Of a stretch of DNA of 64,000 nt, positions 20,513 to 32,300 are shown piece after piece; positions within the stretch are counted from its first letter, which is position 1; each line of letters begins with the position of its first letter. Location of the stretch: positions 146,202,699 through 146,266,698 of the forward strand of contig NC_092050.1 of NCBI RefSeq assembly GCF_003086295.3. The letters run 5' to 3'. Both the position numbers and the translations under genes were made by a program. The notes under the pieces were generated by a model. It had not been told where the DNA came from and ran no database searches. It saw only the letters and a list, made by a program, of their open reading frames with translations. The DNA is from Arachis hypogaea (taxonomy: Eukaryota; Streptophyta; Magnoliopsida; Fabales; Fabaceae).

Positions 20513-23500
20513 TTTTGTAAATTGATCCAATAGTAATTTCTAATCCTGATAGCTTAAGGAAATAAATCCAAAGTCCATAGATTGATGGGGGTATCCAAAT
20601 TCTGATATTATCTGAGAAAGTCAATAAAATATTTAAAATTTTTAAATTAGTGGATATTTCAATTTGAGTCACTGTTTAGTTTTCAGAAGACTTTAGAAAA
20701 ATATATATAAAATTCTTAGATTGGTGAAGAGCCAATATAAGTCATTGTGTATAGTCCTAAAAAAATTTGAGAAAATAATTTCTAAAGGTTCTTAAGTTAG
20801 GTTATAATCCAATTTGAGTCAAAGTTTAACATGAAGATTTGAGAAAAAAATATCTTTTATACACCTATTCTAATAGTATAATTCTCAAGTTATTGAACGT
20901 AAGCATTTTAACTTGAATTAATATGTATTACTTAATTATGTACATCTTTTGAATCCTTGTCTCTTTTTTTTAAAGTTAATTATTATTTTATTACTATTGG
21001 TACAAATAATAAATTTTTTTCGATAAGAAGACATTTCGACTGTCAATAATTTTAACTATAAGAAGCAAATACAGGTAAGTTGAAATTAAAGAAAGATGAT
21101 ACAAGAATAATCGATTTCAAAAGACAGTTACTTCCTTCTCTTAAGTATTAAGGCCTGCTATTCAACCTTTAAGATGAATAGAGAATATGGGTGTTAAATT
21201 TAAGGAACAAGTTGAAGAAAACGTGAAATTTGAAAATCAAGGAAGATGTGGAAGGAAGATGTGGATGTCAAAACTTGAGAAACAAGATTTTTTATGGTCA
21301 AAACAAGGTCATGACTTAAAAAAAGAAGGGAAGTAAAATAGTGAACAAATATGCTCCATGACAAGTCTATGGTATATAAATAGTAGAAATTTAGAAGAAG
21401 TGAGGAACTTCAACTAACAATACTAGATCATCAAGTAAACTCATAAAGTTCCCAATCCTAGCGACGCAATGGAAAAATAGAGTGTAAGTGCATGTGAGTA
21501 TTAAAAGTTAGCTTTTAATTTGCTTCCTTTTGTTTATTTGATTCATTTTCTTTTATTTTCTTTGAATTTTGTTGTTATTTTACTTTGATTAATATTTTAC
21601 ATTTTTATTGTCTTCTTTATTTAATTATTTATTCTTTGATTTTTTTTAGAATTCTGCCACTAGTAATTTCGACATAAATTGATTTGATACCATAATTAAG
21701 TAATTCCCAAATTGAACTAACTCACTTTTTTTTAAGAAGAGTGTATCTACTCTCCAATACTTGAAATCTTGATACAAACTCATCTCAATATCACTTGTCG
21801 AAGTCGACCAAAAATGAGTGAAACAATTACATTTAAAAATTTGCTTATCATATATTTAGTTTTATCTAAGAATCTTAAAAAACATATAAAGTTATCTGTA
21901 GCCTGTCAAAATTTTAGAAGATTGTTATCTCAAAATTAGATGTCTTAGAATTTGTTTTAAAGAATTTGAAAACGAAAGCTTTCTAAACTAACATGCTAAC
22001 ACATTTCCGATGCATACAAGCTAAAGATTTAAAAAGCTATTAAGTTCTTATATCAGAGTTAGAAAAAAATTTAAAGGACGACTCACCCCCATTTTCATAT
22101 GCTTTTACCAATTTCGACATAACTATATATTAATGTTTTGATATAAAAATTTATAATTATCTTTTTTTATATGACTTTGATATAAGATATAATTATATAA
22201 ATTATAAATATACAATATACGTTATTGGTGTTTTTTTTTAAATATATAAGTTAAATTTGTTTATATACTATTGATTAAACTTGAGCTACTCATAAAATTT
22301 TAGTAAGTCAAATTTAAAGTAAGTTCGAGTCCAATAGTAAATTGTACTCAAACTTAGTCTGACTTGACTTATTTTCTATAAGAGGTAAAAATATGGAATA
22401 GTGTTGATGATAATAAAAAAGGATGAGTTGAAAATGGTTACACATATAAGGGATAAAATTATAAAAAATTTAATAGATATGAATATAATTAAAATTTTAT
22501 TTAAACATTAAAGATAAAATTAAATTAAATTAAATATTATAATTTTTTAAAATTTTTTTAAAAAAATTTTAGAAACAACAAATATATTTTATTCTTATTT
22601 ATTTACAAATATCTTTTTATTTATTTATTATGATAGATAACTAATAAATATAGGGATATTCATAGAAAAAGTCAGGTAGTGAAAAGAAATAAAAAGAGCA
22701 GCAAGAATAAAACTACATAACATCTAAAATTCGTGTACTGTCTAAAGTCTAAACACAAACTTCACTATATTCAACTACTCTTTCATACAATACCATCCTA
22801 CCAAAAACATGTGAAGAGGAAGGCATTAAAAGGACATACTCTCTCTATTATTACTACTCCCCTAAATCATTATTGCTATATATAAAGAGAAATTATAATA
22901 CCAGAGAGACAAGTACCATCTGTCCCACTATGATTTATCTGGATCTCAATCTTATTTATTTCTTCTTTTAATTCATTAGCTATTCTATGCTTTTTTCTTT
23001 TCTTAATATACTAGGATCTATAAAGGTGAAAAGGTAAAATCCGGCCTTCATACCTCCAGCCAAAGAAAGTGGTGACCATTTTAGAAAAGTCTCCTCGCTC
23101 CTAAAATAATCTTATAATTATCAAATACAACTTTTTTTTTAAATTTTCAGATATTCTATATCAACATAATATTGGGACAATCACATTTCTCTCTCATTTC
23201 CTCTCAATCCCATCACACAGGATAAACAAAAGTCTACCCATTCAGAATATCTATGTACAGTAAGTTAGTCACCATTAAAATTTGAATTGAAAAAAACAAA
23301 AAATAGAAGAAAAAAAAAAGAATGATTGAGGTTGGGCATAAGGCCTTTCCAAATTTTTAAAAAGAATCACAAAAAAAATACCCTTTCAATTAGAAGACCA
23401 TCTCTCCTTCATTCCACCATTCCATATATGTTAATTTTAATACTTTCAAGTAATTGCTAAAATATAAAACAATTATTAAAAAATCCACCAAAAACGAACA

Positions 23501-24879
23501 AGAGTTATGTATTGGCAGCACAATATTTTGCAAACACTATATCTTTTAAATCGTGGCGACATAGTTTAGTTACAATGACGTTTTAAAAGTGTGGCAGAAA
23601 AGTTCCCAAAAAAAATATTGGAAGAGAGGATATGATGAATCGATGAGTTATCCTCTTCCAAACTATCTTTCTCCTTAAAATAACCCTAAACTCTTCATCA
23701 AAGAGCCCTTTTGTCCAGCACTCACCCTTCTCTTCAAAATTCCATCATGCCTCACCCTAACCCTAAACTCCGCTATTAAGTGCTTCACTTTCCACAATCC
23801 ATCATCTTCTTCCTTCTCTCTTCAACCAGACACACGCACATTTTCTTCAATTTATTCTTCTTTCTCTCTTCATCACACGCCCGACACTGATAAAGAACGT
23901 TCGGCCAGGAACTCTGCGACGACGTCTGGACTTGCTGGCGGCAGCGATGAGATAAGATGGTGACCTGAACGCTCAGCCACGGCCGGGACGTTTGGCAGGG
24001 AGCTCTGCAACGACCTCTGCACTCACCGGCGGCAATGAAGAGCGGCGGCGGCAGTAAGTAGCGGCAGTAGTAAGCTGAAACGGCGACCTAACGCTGAGGA
24101 AGAACGCTCAACCACGACCAGGAACATTTGGCATAACCAAGATCTGCAATTGAAAAGATACATCTATTTCTTAGTTTTAGTGATGTAATTTTTAAGGTCC
24201 TTTAACTATAATAAAAAGGGACAATCATATGGTAACATATGTTATTTGGTATAGAGTTATATATATTCCTTTTTATTCACAAACTAATTGACACATACAC
24301 AGGCATGTAAGTCGAAAAAATTGATTATGGCCAAAGTCAACAATAATTAAGTAACACATATTTATGACTTTAACTCGGTTATGGTTTAAACTTTAATGAA
24401 TTAAACTTAAATATGACCGCAAGTATCTAGTTAAATTGTATTCGATCAAGTGTGCCAAAAATAATGTTAAAAATACATTTTTTTTTAATTTTATTTTTTT
24501 TAAAGAATAATATAGATATAGAAAAAAATAAAATAGATGAAAATATAATTGACTAAATTGAGATGAGCCGTATTTTTATATAGAAATTTAATTAAAAATA
24601 AATTAAAATAATACACGAATTTTTATATATGTATGTAAATGACATTGTTGTGCAAAAAAATTTTATTTTCTCATCTAATTGCTTCTTAGTTATTTTGTGA
24701 TTTATGTTCTGTTATTAATTAAAAGAAATAATGATATTATTGTAATATTATAAAATTGAATAATTTTTTCTAGAATAATCATTAGATTAAATTTGTTATC
24801 ATTAATTATATTTATTTTGCATTCAAATAGAATAAAATATGTGATAACAATTTAGCTATTATATATTAGAAATTATTTG
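20513..24879. other. AT-rich region with no confident gene
   Basis: I see no coding exon here. Two spots stand out. Around 21170-21430 a purine-rich stretch ends in a TATATAAATAG motif at about 21373, like a promoter or LTR. Around 23690-24140 a C/T-rich leader passes into a GC-rich block (GGCGGCGGCAGTAAG and related phrases) that resembles a first exon or a transposon's captured exon, but it has no open frame above 60 codons. Confidence 0.4.
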
Positions 24880-25750
24880 CATACAAGCGGTTAAGGCTTG
24901 TAAGCCTTACAAGTCCAATTAAAACTAACGCTCAAAACACGCTTCGAACCGTTCTTCTTCCTCTTCGTCTTCTTATTCTTTTCTTTCGTTTCTTGCCTTC
25001 TCTTTCTCATTCTTCTTCTTCTTGCTGCACGTTCTTCTTCCTCTTCCTCTTTTTCTTCTTCTTTTCTTTCGTTTTTTGCATTCTCTTTCTCCTTCTTCTT
25101 CTTCTTGCTGCACGTTCTTCTTCCTCGTCTTCCTCTTCTTCTTCTTCATTTACGTACTTTTCTCTCTGTTTTCTTTCTTCGTTATTCTCGATTTCCATTG
25201 TTTTTTGACATCAAGCTCTGAATCGTTTTTGAAGAAGAAGAAGCAGCAGAAGATGAGGAGGAGAAAGAGAAAGAGTTCTGAATTATGCGTAAGGTGTACT
25301 TCAACGAATTTTGGGTGTATTTCTTAAATCTTTTGGGTGTAGTTTTGTAATCCTTTGGGTGTATTCTTGTAATCTTTTGGGTGTATTTCTATAATCGTTT
25401 GGGTGAATTCCTGTAACCGTTTGGTTGTATTTCTGTAATCCTTTGGGTATATTTTTGTAATTGTTTGGGTGTATTTCTGTAATCGTTTGGGTGTATTTCT
25501 GAAGTTTCATTATCTTCAAAACGACTTCAAAGCTTGATTTCAGAAACCATGAAAATCGAAAAAAAAAGAGGAAGAGGAAGAGGAAGAGGAAGAGGAAGAG
25601 AAAGAGAAAGAGGAAAAAGAAGAGTCGTTCATAATACATGGTGAGTGTAGCGCTTTGAAAACAGAAAACGGTTGAATAACGCATTAAAAGGCCCGTATGT
25701 GTAGCAACTTGTAAGACTTGTAAATTAAAAAGACTTGTATGTGTAACAGG
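24880..25750. repeat. Unclassified repeat unit with inverted ends and internal minisatellite
   Basis: The left end (GCATACAAGCGGTTAAGGC, then CTTACAAGT) has counterparts in inverted form at the right end (ACTTGTATGTGT, ACTTGTAAGACTTG), so the unit may be a foldback element. Inside are a TTC/CTT-rich block (24950-25200), its GA-rich complement (25220-25280 and 25568-25620) and a 22-bp minisatellite. The open frames on both strands here are low-complexity Ser/Phe or Glu/Arg runs and not real genes. Confidence 0.5.
25309..25506 (+). repeat. 22-bp minisatellite, 9 units
   Basis: Nine head-to-tail units vary around TTTGGGTGTATTTCTGTAAT plus CG or CC, each 22 bp long. Divergence between units is about 1-5 bases. 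There are no spacers, so it is a minisatellite and not an array of another type. Confidence 0.9.
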
Positions 25751-25770
25751 CCTCATTATATATTTGTGTA

Positions 25771-25942
25771 AGGAAAAGTCTAGAGGGCCAGCAACTTTTG
25801 TATTTTCTGGCCAGCACTTAACCATCAAAACAAAAGTGAGTGATCTCCCACCATTAGATGTAATCTCACACCATTAAAAACACTATTGATGGCCAATTGA
25901 TGGTTACACAACACCAAAATTACTGGCCCCCTAACATTCCTC
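25771..25942. mobile_element. hAT-like MITE, 172 bp
   Basis: The element starts AGGAAAAGTCTAGAGGGCCA and ends with the diverged complement (TGGCCCCCTAACATTCCTC). It is flanked by perfect 8-bp repeats TTTGTGTA (25763-25770 and 25943-25950). Eight-base target duplications point to the hAT superfamily. It has no coding capacity. Confidence 0.85.
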
Positions 25943-25950
25943 TTTGTGTA

Positions 25951-26331
25951 TATTACACGCAAAAATATTTTATAAAAATAAATAATCAGCTACTATGTAT
26001 TTACGTCATATAGGCTATTTTATTTAATTTTTTAATAAAATTATTATCACCTAAATAATCAAACTTAGTATAGAAAAAGAATCAATTTTATTATAACTAG
26101 GTAATTAAACTTTTCCACGAATACTAAATATGTATTCTTATATAGGTAGTGACTGATTTTTGTATTTATATAATATAATTAAAAATTATTTGACATATTT
26201 TTTATTATATATTAAAATTAATATTAGTATACAAGTTTATAACTTACATCAATTTAAGATGACATATATTATAGTTTTATTTGGAAGTTAAATTTTAACA
26301 AAATTTGATAGAAATAATCTTAACAATAATA
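25951..26331. other. AT-rich spacer
   Basis: No gene, repeat ends or regulatory motif seen. It ends at the ATA target duplication of the CACTA element. Confidence 0.4.
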
Positions 26332-26671
26332 CATTATAAGAAAAAACATTGAATATTGTCGAAATTACCGTCAGATTTAGCGTCGATCTGTACTAGCAGA
26401 TTTACCGTCGAATTTTCCAACGGAAAGAAAGAAAAAATTGTCGCTTAAAATGTTACTGTCGAAATAGATTTTTCATTGCTAAAGCCGATGGTAATTATTA
26501 TTGGCGCGAAAATATAACTCACTAGCACCAATGTTACCATCAGATTTTTTGTCGGTATAATGAAATGCGTTGTTTTAGTGATTTACCGTCGGAAAAATCC
26601 GACAGTAAATCTAACGGTAAAATTAGGTTAAAATTCAAACACGGAACCCTTCCTCCTCACTTGTCTGAACG

Positions 26672-26679
26672 CTCTCTCT

Positions 26680-26745
<66 letters not shown>
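26672..26745 (+). repeat. (CT)n microsatellite in the CACTA element
   Basis: About 37 CT units with one TT interruption lie in what would be the leader of the CACTA gene. The open frames on both strands here are products of this repeat. Confidence 0.95.
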
Positions 26746-26748
<3 letters not shown>

Positions 26749-27987
26749 GTCTTCTCTTTCCCTCGCCGTTGAACTGTGACCATCACCACTGCCTGTAGCT
26801 CATCAGGAGATCCTCGTCGTCGTGGCTGCCGCCTGGAGTACCCACTGAAGCCACCATTGCACGTCATCGTCGATTCTGCTGCTGCTGTTGTCCCCACCGC
26901 AACTTCTGTTGTGGTTGCCGTTCACATCGCCGTCAGTGCCGCCTCTATCACCTTGCAGCCACTATCATCAGATTTATTGTTAGTATGGTTATTTTGTTTT
27001 TTTACATATTAATTTGTGACTTTAACATTTTTTTAAGGTTTAGGTTAAATCAGTGGTTAAATTTATTTAATGAAGTGTGTGATTAGGATTTGTTGTGTTA
27101 ATTTAATGGATGTAAAAATTAAATAATATTAGAGTAAATTGAGTAAGGTGAGATTAAGAGTGCTTGAGTTGTTAGAAGATTTTAGTTGAGTTTAGTGAAT
27201 GAGTTTCTTTCAAGTGCATTAAACTTATATCGCTTATTTTTGTGATGCCTGTTGTTAGTTTGGTGAAATTAGAATTAGGTTTTAATTAATTGAAATAATG
27301 AGTTTTACTTATTCTTTCATATTAGTTTTTGAATTAGTTTCACCTTGTGAATTTAATACATTGTTCTTTTTATTAGGACGGTACTATTTTTTCCGAGATC
27401 AGTTGGAGTTTATTTTTTTTTGTTTGTGCAGTAATATTCTAGGTTAGTTTTCTATCTTTGAATATAATAAATTGCTTAAATTTTATGTTGGACTTACTTT
27501 TTCTATAATAGAGTTTTAGCCTTTTAGGACAGAGGTGGGAGAAGGTCACGTAGTGGCGCCTTCTCGAAACCCTTGTTTGCTGGAAAATTGTGGAGTTATA
27601 ATGGGTTGCGCACTAGAAAAATTAGGATTTTATGTTTATTGAATGCGTGCATATTATAATTTATGCATACAGTTGTTTTCTCTGTGAAAGCTATTATATT
27701 TATTTGATGGATGTCTCTGAATTAAGGAGAAGTTATGCCGAATTATCATTTAAATTGTCTAAAACATGTTTGGTTTGTTAGAAAATGATACTTGTATTTG
27801 GCGGGAGATTCTAATTATATGGTACACTCTGTCGAATTTTTTTAAAAAAATTAATAATTTGTTGTTTGTTGAATTCTAGGGTGTGTGTTTCAATATGATT
27901 CAAAGTTATTGTCTATGATGTATGAGAGGGATAACGGTGGCCGGAGGGTTTAAAACCTGAATTCTTTGAGGGGGTTGACACATTGTT

Positions 27988-28266
27988 GTGCATGTCTTCA
28001 GCATGGAACCATTTATTTCTGAAGGCGTATCTAGGTGTTCGTATCAAAAGTGTCGACTGACTGAGTGGTTAAGACATGCGGACATAACACTTCACCTCTA
28101 CTGTAACGAGTTCAAGAATAGGTATTGGATGTGGACGAAATACGGAAAAATGGATGAGCAGGAAATTAACTGGTCTGCCTCTAATTTGAATAGGTCCGAT
28201 TGTCGATCAACGAGGGTTCGGGTGGTGAGAGAACTAAACATGGAAGAAATGACTTGGGGAGGGTAA
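27988..28266 (+). pseudogene. Transposase-associated domain (CACTA), N-terminal fragment
   Basis: The 92-codon frame reads MEPFISEGVSRCSYQKCRL, then ITLHLYCNEFKNRYWMWTKY. This fits the transposase-associated domain of plant CACTA TNP2 proteins: a Cys-x-Cys-x2-Cys-like cluster, then V/I..HLY..GF...Y..W..HG. One of the expected cysteines is Tyr here (RCSYQKC), so metal binding is doubtful. The downstream frame ends at a TAA at 28264 and the catalytic region that should follow is missing. The domain is thought to aid DNA binding of the transposase. Confidence 0.65.
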
Positions 28267-28773
28267 CCAAGAAAGATACAACGAGATAGTGTTTTGATGC
28301 AACAGGTGTTACGAAATTGGAAGAGGCTGAACATGAGCCTAACCCAGAGGCAATGAGATTTTATCATCAGTTATAATCTGCTGTGAAACCTTCGTACGAG
28401 AGGTGCGTTTATTCAGAGTTTTCTACATGTGTTAGAATGATGAGTATTAAGTCGGAATCAAATCATACCCAAGAGTCTTTTGATAAGTAGGCCACCCTTT
28501 GCAACGAACTGGTACCTGTCGGGTCCACTGACATCCCCCGAAACCACTACGAAGTAAAGAAACTAGTTTCGAAATTGGGTCTAAATTCGGTAAAAATTGA
28601 TTGTTGTTTGAATGATTATATGTTGTATTACAAGAGGGATGCAGGCCTAACTGAATGCAGATTTTGTAGATTACCAAGGTTCTAAGTCGAGAGAGAACAG
28701 ATTGGTAAACACCGGTTAAAGGGAATTCCAATGAAATGAATATAATGCACTACTTGCTCTTAGTTGGGGCTCA

Positions 28774-29319
28774 ATGAATAAGGGCACTAGCTATCCGATA
28801 TACAATGTTAATGGATATTGGTTGCATTCTTTACAGTGGTCGATTGGAAAGAAAACAGATAACACCAGAGTTTGGATTTGTGGTAATTCAGGCAGTGGTC
28901 ATTCTGATTGGTTTGGTGTGTTGCACAACATAATTGAATTGGAGTATTTCTGTCGCACTACATACAAGGTGTGCGTGTTTAAATGTGAATGGTATTATCC
29001 AAGTTCGCGACAAGGAACACAAAAGCACAAGAACTACGATATCATTGAAGTTAATGTAACCAGGAAATATAGGTACTACAATCCTTTTATACTACATCAA
29101 AATGGACGACATGTATACTATTTGCCTTATCCGGGTTCATACAAGTCTAGTTGGGTAGTTGTGATTATCACTAAGCCAAGAGGCCGCATTGAGTCTGATG
29201 ATAGGACAGAAGGTCAGAAACCTTACCAGATTGATGACCCAACTCCTTTGAAAATGGTGGTTGATACTGGCCAGTTGATCACCTTTAGATTGGCTGTTGT
29301 GAATGATGACATCATTTGA
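28774..29319 (+). pseudogene. DUF4216-like C-terminal region of a CACTA TNP2 protein
   Basis: The 181-codon frame has the features of DUF4216, found near the C-terminus of plant TNP2 transposase polyproteins: YNVNGYWLHS, then VWICGNSGSG, WFGVLHNIIELEY, VCVFKCEWYYPS, NPFILHQNGRHVYYLPYP and SSWVVVI. After the stop, readable sequence to about 29440 gives an acidic Asp/Glu-rich tail typical of these proteins. The DDE core upstream is absent: 28270-28770 shows only broken frames. Function of DUF4216 itself is unknown. Confidence 0.75.
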
Positions 29320-32300
29320 CCTTGGAATAAATGCAAACACACTACTACCAGAGGACGACAATCTTCAAGAAGAGGATGGGGTCGATGGCGACGAAGAAGA
29401 GGAAGACGAGTTCAATGATCAGAAAACTACCTCATAAGAGTTGTTGGTGAACCAGAAGAAGATAATGAATCTGAATAGGGTTAATGTAAATATAATTTGA
29501 TATGTACTTCTTTACTAAACTTTGAGAAGTATGTAATATAATTAGCATTGTTTTAGATATTTTAATTACCATCATTCCGTATTTTTAATTTATATATTTT
29601 ATATTTCACATCAGGTTTAAAGCACTTTTTCAATTATTAATTATCAGAGTACATTATGGATGGACGGAAAAGATTATTAAAAAAAAGACTACGTTGGAAT
29701 TATCGTCTGAATATACCGATAGTAATAGCCCAATCAATTTTTAAAAAAATAAAAAATAATTTCTGTCGGCATTACCGGCGGATTACAATGGCGGAGAGAC
29801 GTATGATATGGCATCAATGTCATCATCAAAAATTAACGTTCAACAGATTCCATTTTATTACTACTATATTCCATCGCTAAATCTAACAGAAATTATCATC
29901 GGACGCAAAAAAATTGCCAGCACTATGTTATCAGGGAGGTTTATTCCGCTAGGTAGATACTGATGCAAAATCTAACGGTAAACATTTTATCGTCGAATTT
30001 TATTCATTTTTCTGATAATAATTCTAACAGTATTCAGTATTTTTTTGTAGTGATAGATGATGATAGCTCAATCGTTGTATGCTCATAAGTTTTATAAAAA
30101 AACAAAACTTAAAGAAACAAAAATAATTATATAGTGTAGTGTAATTTCATTTTAGGATAACTGAATAAAATTATTTTTCAAATAATTTATTTATGTATAT
30201 TATTCTAAATAAAAAGTAAATTTTATAAGAAAGATATATGTAAGATAATTTTGCTCAAGTTTAAACTTCATTTATCCTCGTTCTTTTTTTTTTTAGTAAA
30301 GTATCGTTTTTATCCTCAATGTTTGGTGTAAGTCCTATTTGTGTCCCTAATGTTTAAATCGTCCTATTTATATCTCTAACGTTTGTACAAGTGATTCGAT
30401 GTTATCTTGCCGTCAATTACACAACATGAACTTTTGTTGGAATTCTAAAAATTTCTTCTTGAAGTTAGAATAATACAAATGTCTAGTACAGAACCAATGG
30501 CCCACTCCGAATAATAGCTCATCAAAAGTTAAAACTAATTCCTGCAACATTAACATAATTCATTTATTTAGGAACATAATTAAACCTGAACACAAATAGT
30601 GGGTACAATATTAAAATCAAACACTATAACACCCTAGCTATCAAAATATCACGCTTCGGGCTGTGCCATTCTGATGACTCGGGTATTACAACGACTCTTA
30701 AAATATTTATACTAAAATACGAGCATGTTTAAACTTAAACTGTATTTTTCGAAATACCTTTTTTCTTGAAAATATAAATCCATACTCACAACCCATTTAC
30801 AATACTTACAAGGAATATATATATACATAATATTAATTTACAAGCATTTCATATCAAATTTCTATCCCTATTACAAAGCTTGTAAAGTTAAAGGCAAGGA
30901 AAACGTAATAACTAAAACAATACAAAATATCGTGTAAATAGAAAACAAAATAAACTCTCCATGACTTCTTCGTCCATATCCTGAAAAGGAAACACCTGTA
31001 GGGGAGTGAGAACATCGTCCTCACTGGTTCTCAATATAGAGTTAGAGAATTGCTATAATAAGATACGTAGAATAAAACTGTTTTCAATATGCAGTGATCC
31101 TTGCCGGCCTTACGTATCTTTTCAAAAACAAAATATTTACATTCGAAAATCCAAAATCCTTTTTAAAGGATAAATCTGTTAATTCTTCGAAAATCCAAAA
31201 CCTTTTCCTTTTGTATCAAATATTAAAAGTTTTCTTAGACAATATGAATAACCAAGCTGTTCCAAGCATAGGTTCATTAAGTCTATGCTAAACTAGTTTG
31301 ATTTTTGTATACTTTACTAAACTAAAAGCACAAACTAATCACGATCCTAGGCCCAAACAACTCAATCAACATCCAATTCACCACAATCCACTCAATTTTA
31401 GTCATAAACACAAGTAAGAAGGTTCAAACACAATCAAAGAAGTTACATCAAGTAGAGCAATTAACAATTAAACATAATTATTCACTTAGACAAACCAATT
31501 ATAATATGCACACCCAAACAATGTCATATAGATGCATATGATGAATGCCTGCCCTATGACTGATGAGTCTCATATGTCAGTTACAAAGCCAACCCGACAT
31601 GTCTGGTTGCTAAACCCTGGACAGTCCCTCATGCGCGGATCCCCAAGAGTCTATGCATAGTTTTTTCTCATTTATAAATAAATTCTACTCATTAGGGGAA
31701 CCTTCCCGGGGTGTTAAAGTGCCCGGATCACCCTTGCGACGTAGGATCAACAAAGTATCGGATTTCAACCTGGAGCACGCGGTGGCAAGCCACTGCTCTT
31801 ACCTAGGAAAACTCGTATCTCAAATAAAAGAAGTGCATAAGTCACATATTCATTCATAACCATTCATAATCATTCATTCATCATCATTTTCGCACTTCCT
31901 TTACAATCCATATCAAGTCAAATCATCATTCATGCCATATATCACTTTTTTCTCAAATCACTTTTCTTTGAAACCAAAAATCAAACTCATCTTTGTCTCA
32001 ATTTCAAAATCCTTCTCATATCTCAAGCTATTTTAAGCTCCCAAGCCACTTTTTTTCTCAAAATCAATCCCCTTTCAAAACGGAGCCACTTTATATAACA
32101 TTTTCTCAAAACTTTCAAACAATTCCAAAATCATATCAAATGGAATTTTTCTTTGAAAAGACTCAAAATCCTTCACTTTCAAATCATCCATTTAACTACT
32201 TTAAATCGGAGTTATCAAATAACTATTTCGGCAAAGTCTCAAGACTTTAAGGAAAAACAACCAAATCCCTCTCCTTAAGTTCATTAAAATTCTTAAAAAT

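Larger units (their letters stand above)
26332..30052 (+). mobile_element. CACTA (En/Spm) DNA transposon, deletion derivative
   Basis: The left end CATTATAAGAAAAAACATTG pairs with the complement of the right end (CACTACAAAAAAATACTGAA). Both sides carry the 3-bp duplication ATA (26329-26331, 30053-30055). Short subterminal motifs with TTACCGTCG and CCGACAGTAAAT recur in both orientations within 300 bases of each end, as CACTA transposases require. Inside are a transposase-associated domain (27988-28266) and a DUF4216-like C-terminal region (28774-29319), but no TNP2 catalytic core. It is therefore non-autonomous. The CATTA left end differs by one base from the canonical CACTA. Confidence 0.88.

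Noticed and set aside
25007..25208. Ser/Phe-rich and Glu/Arg-rich frames
   Set aside because: These are translations of TTC/CTT and GAA simple repeats.
25309..25506. Regular 22-bp repeats that might suggest a CRISPR-like array
   Set aside because: Units are directly adjacent with no unique spacers, and the genome is a plant nuclear one. It is a minisatellite.
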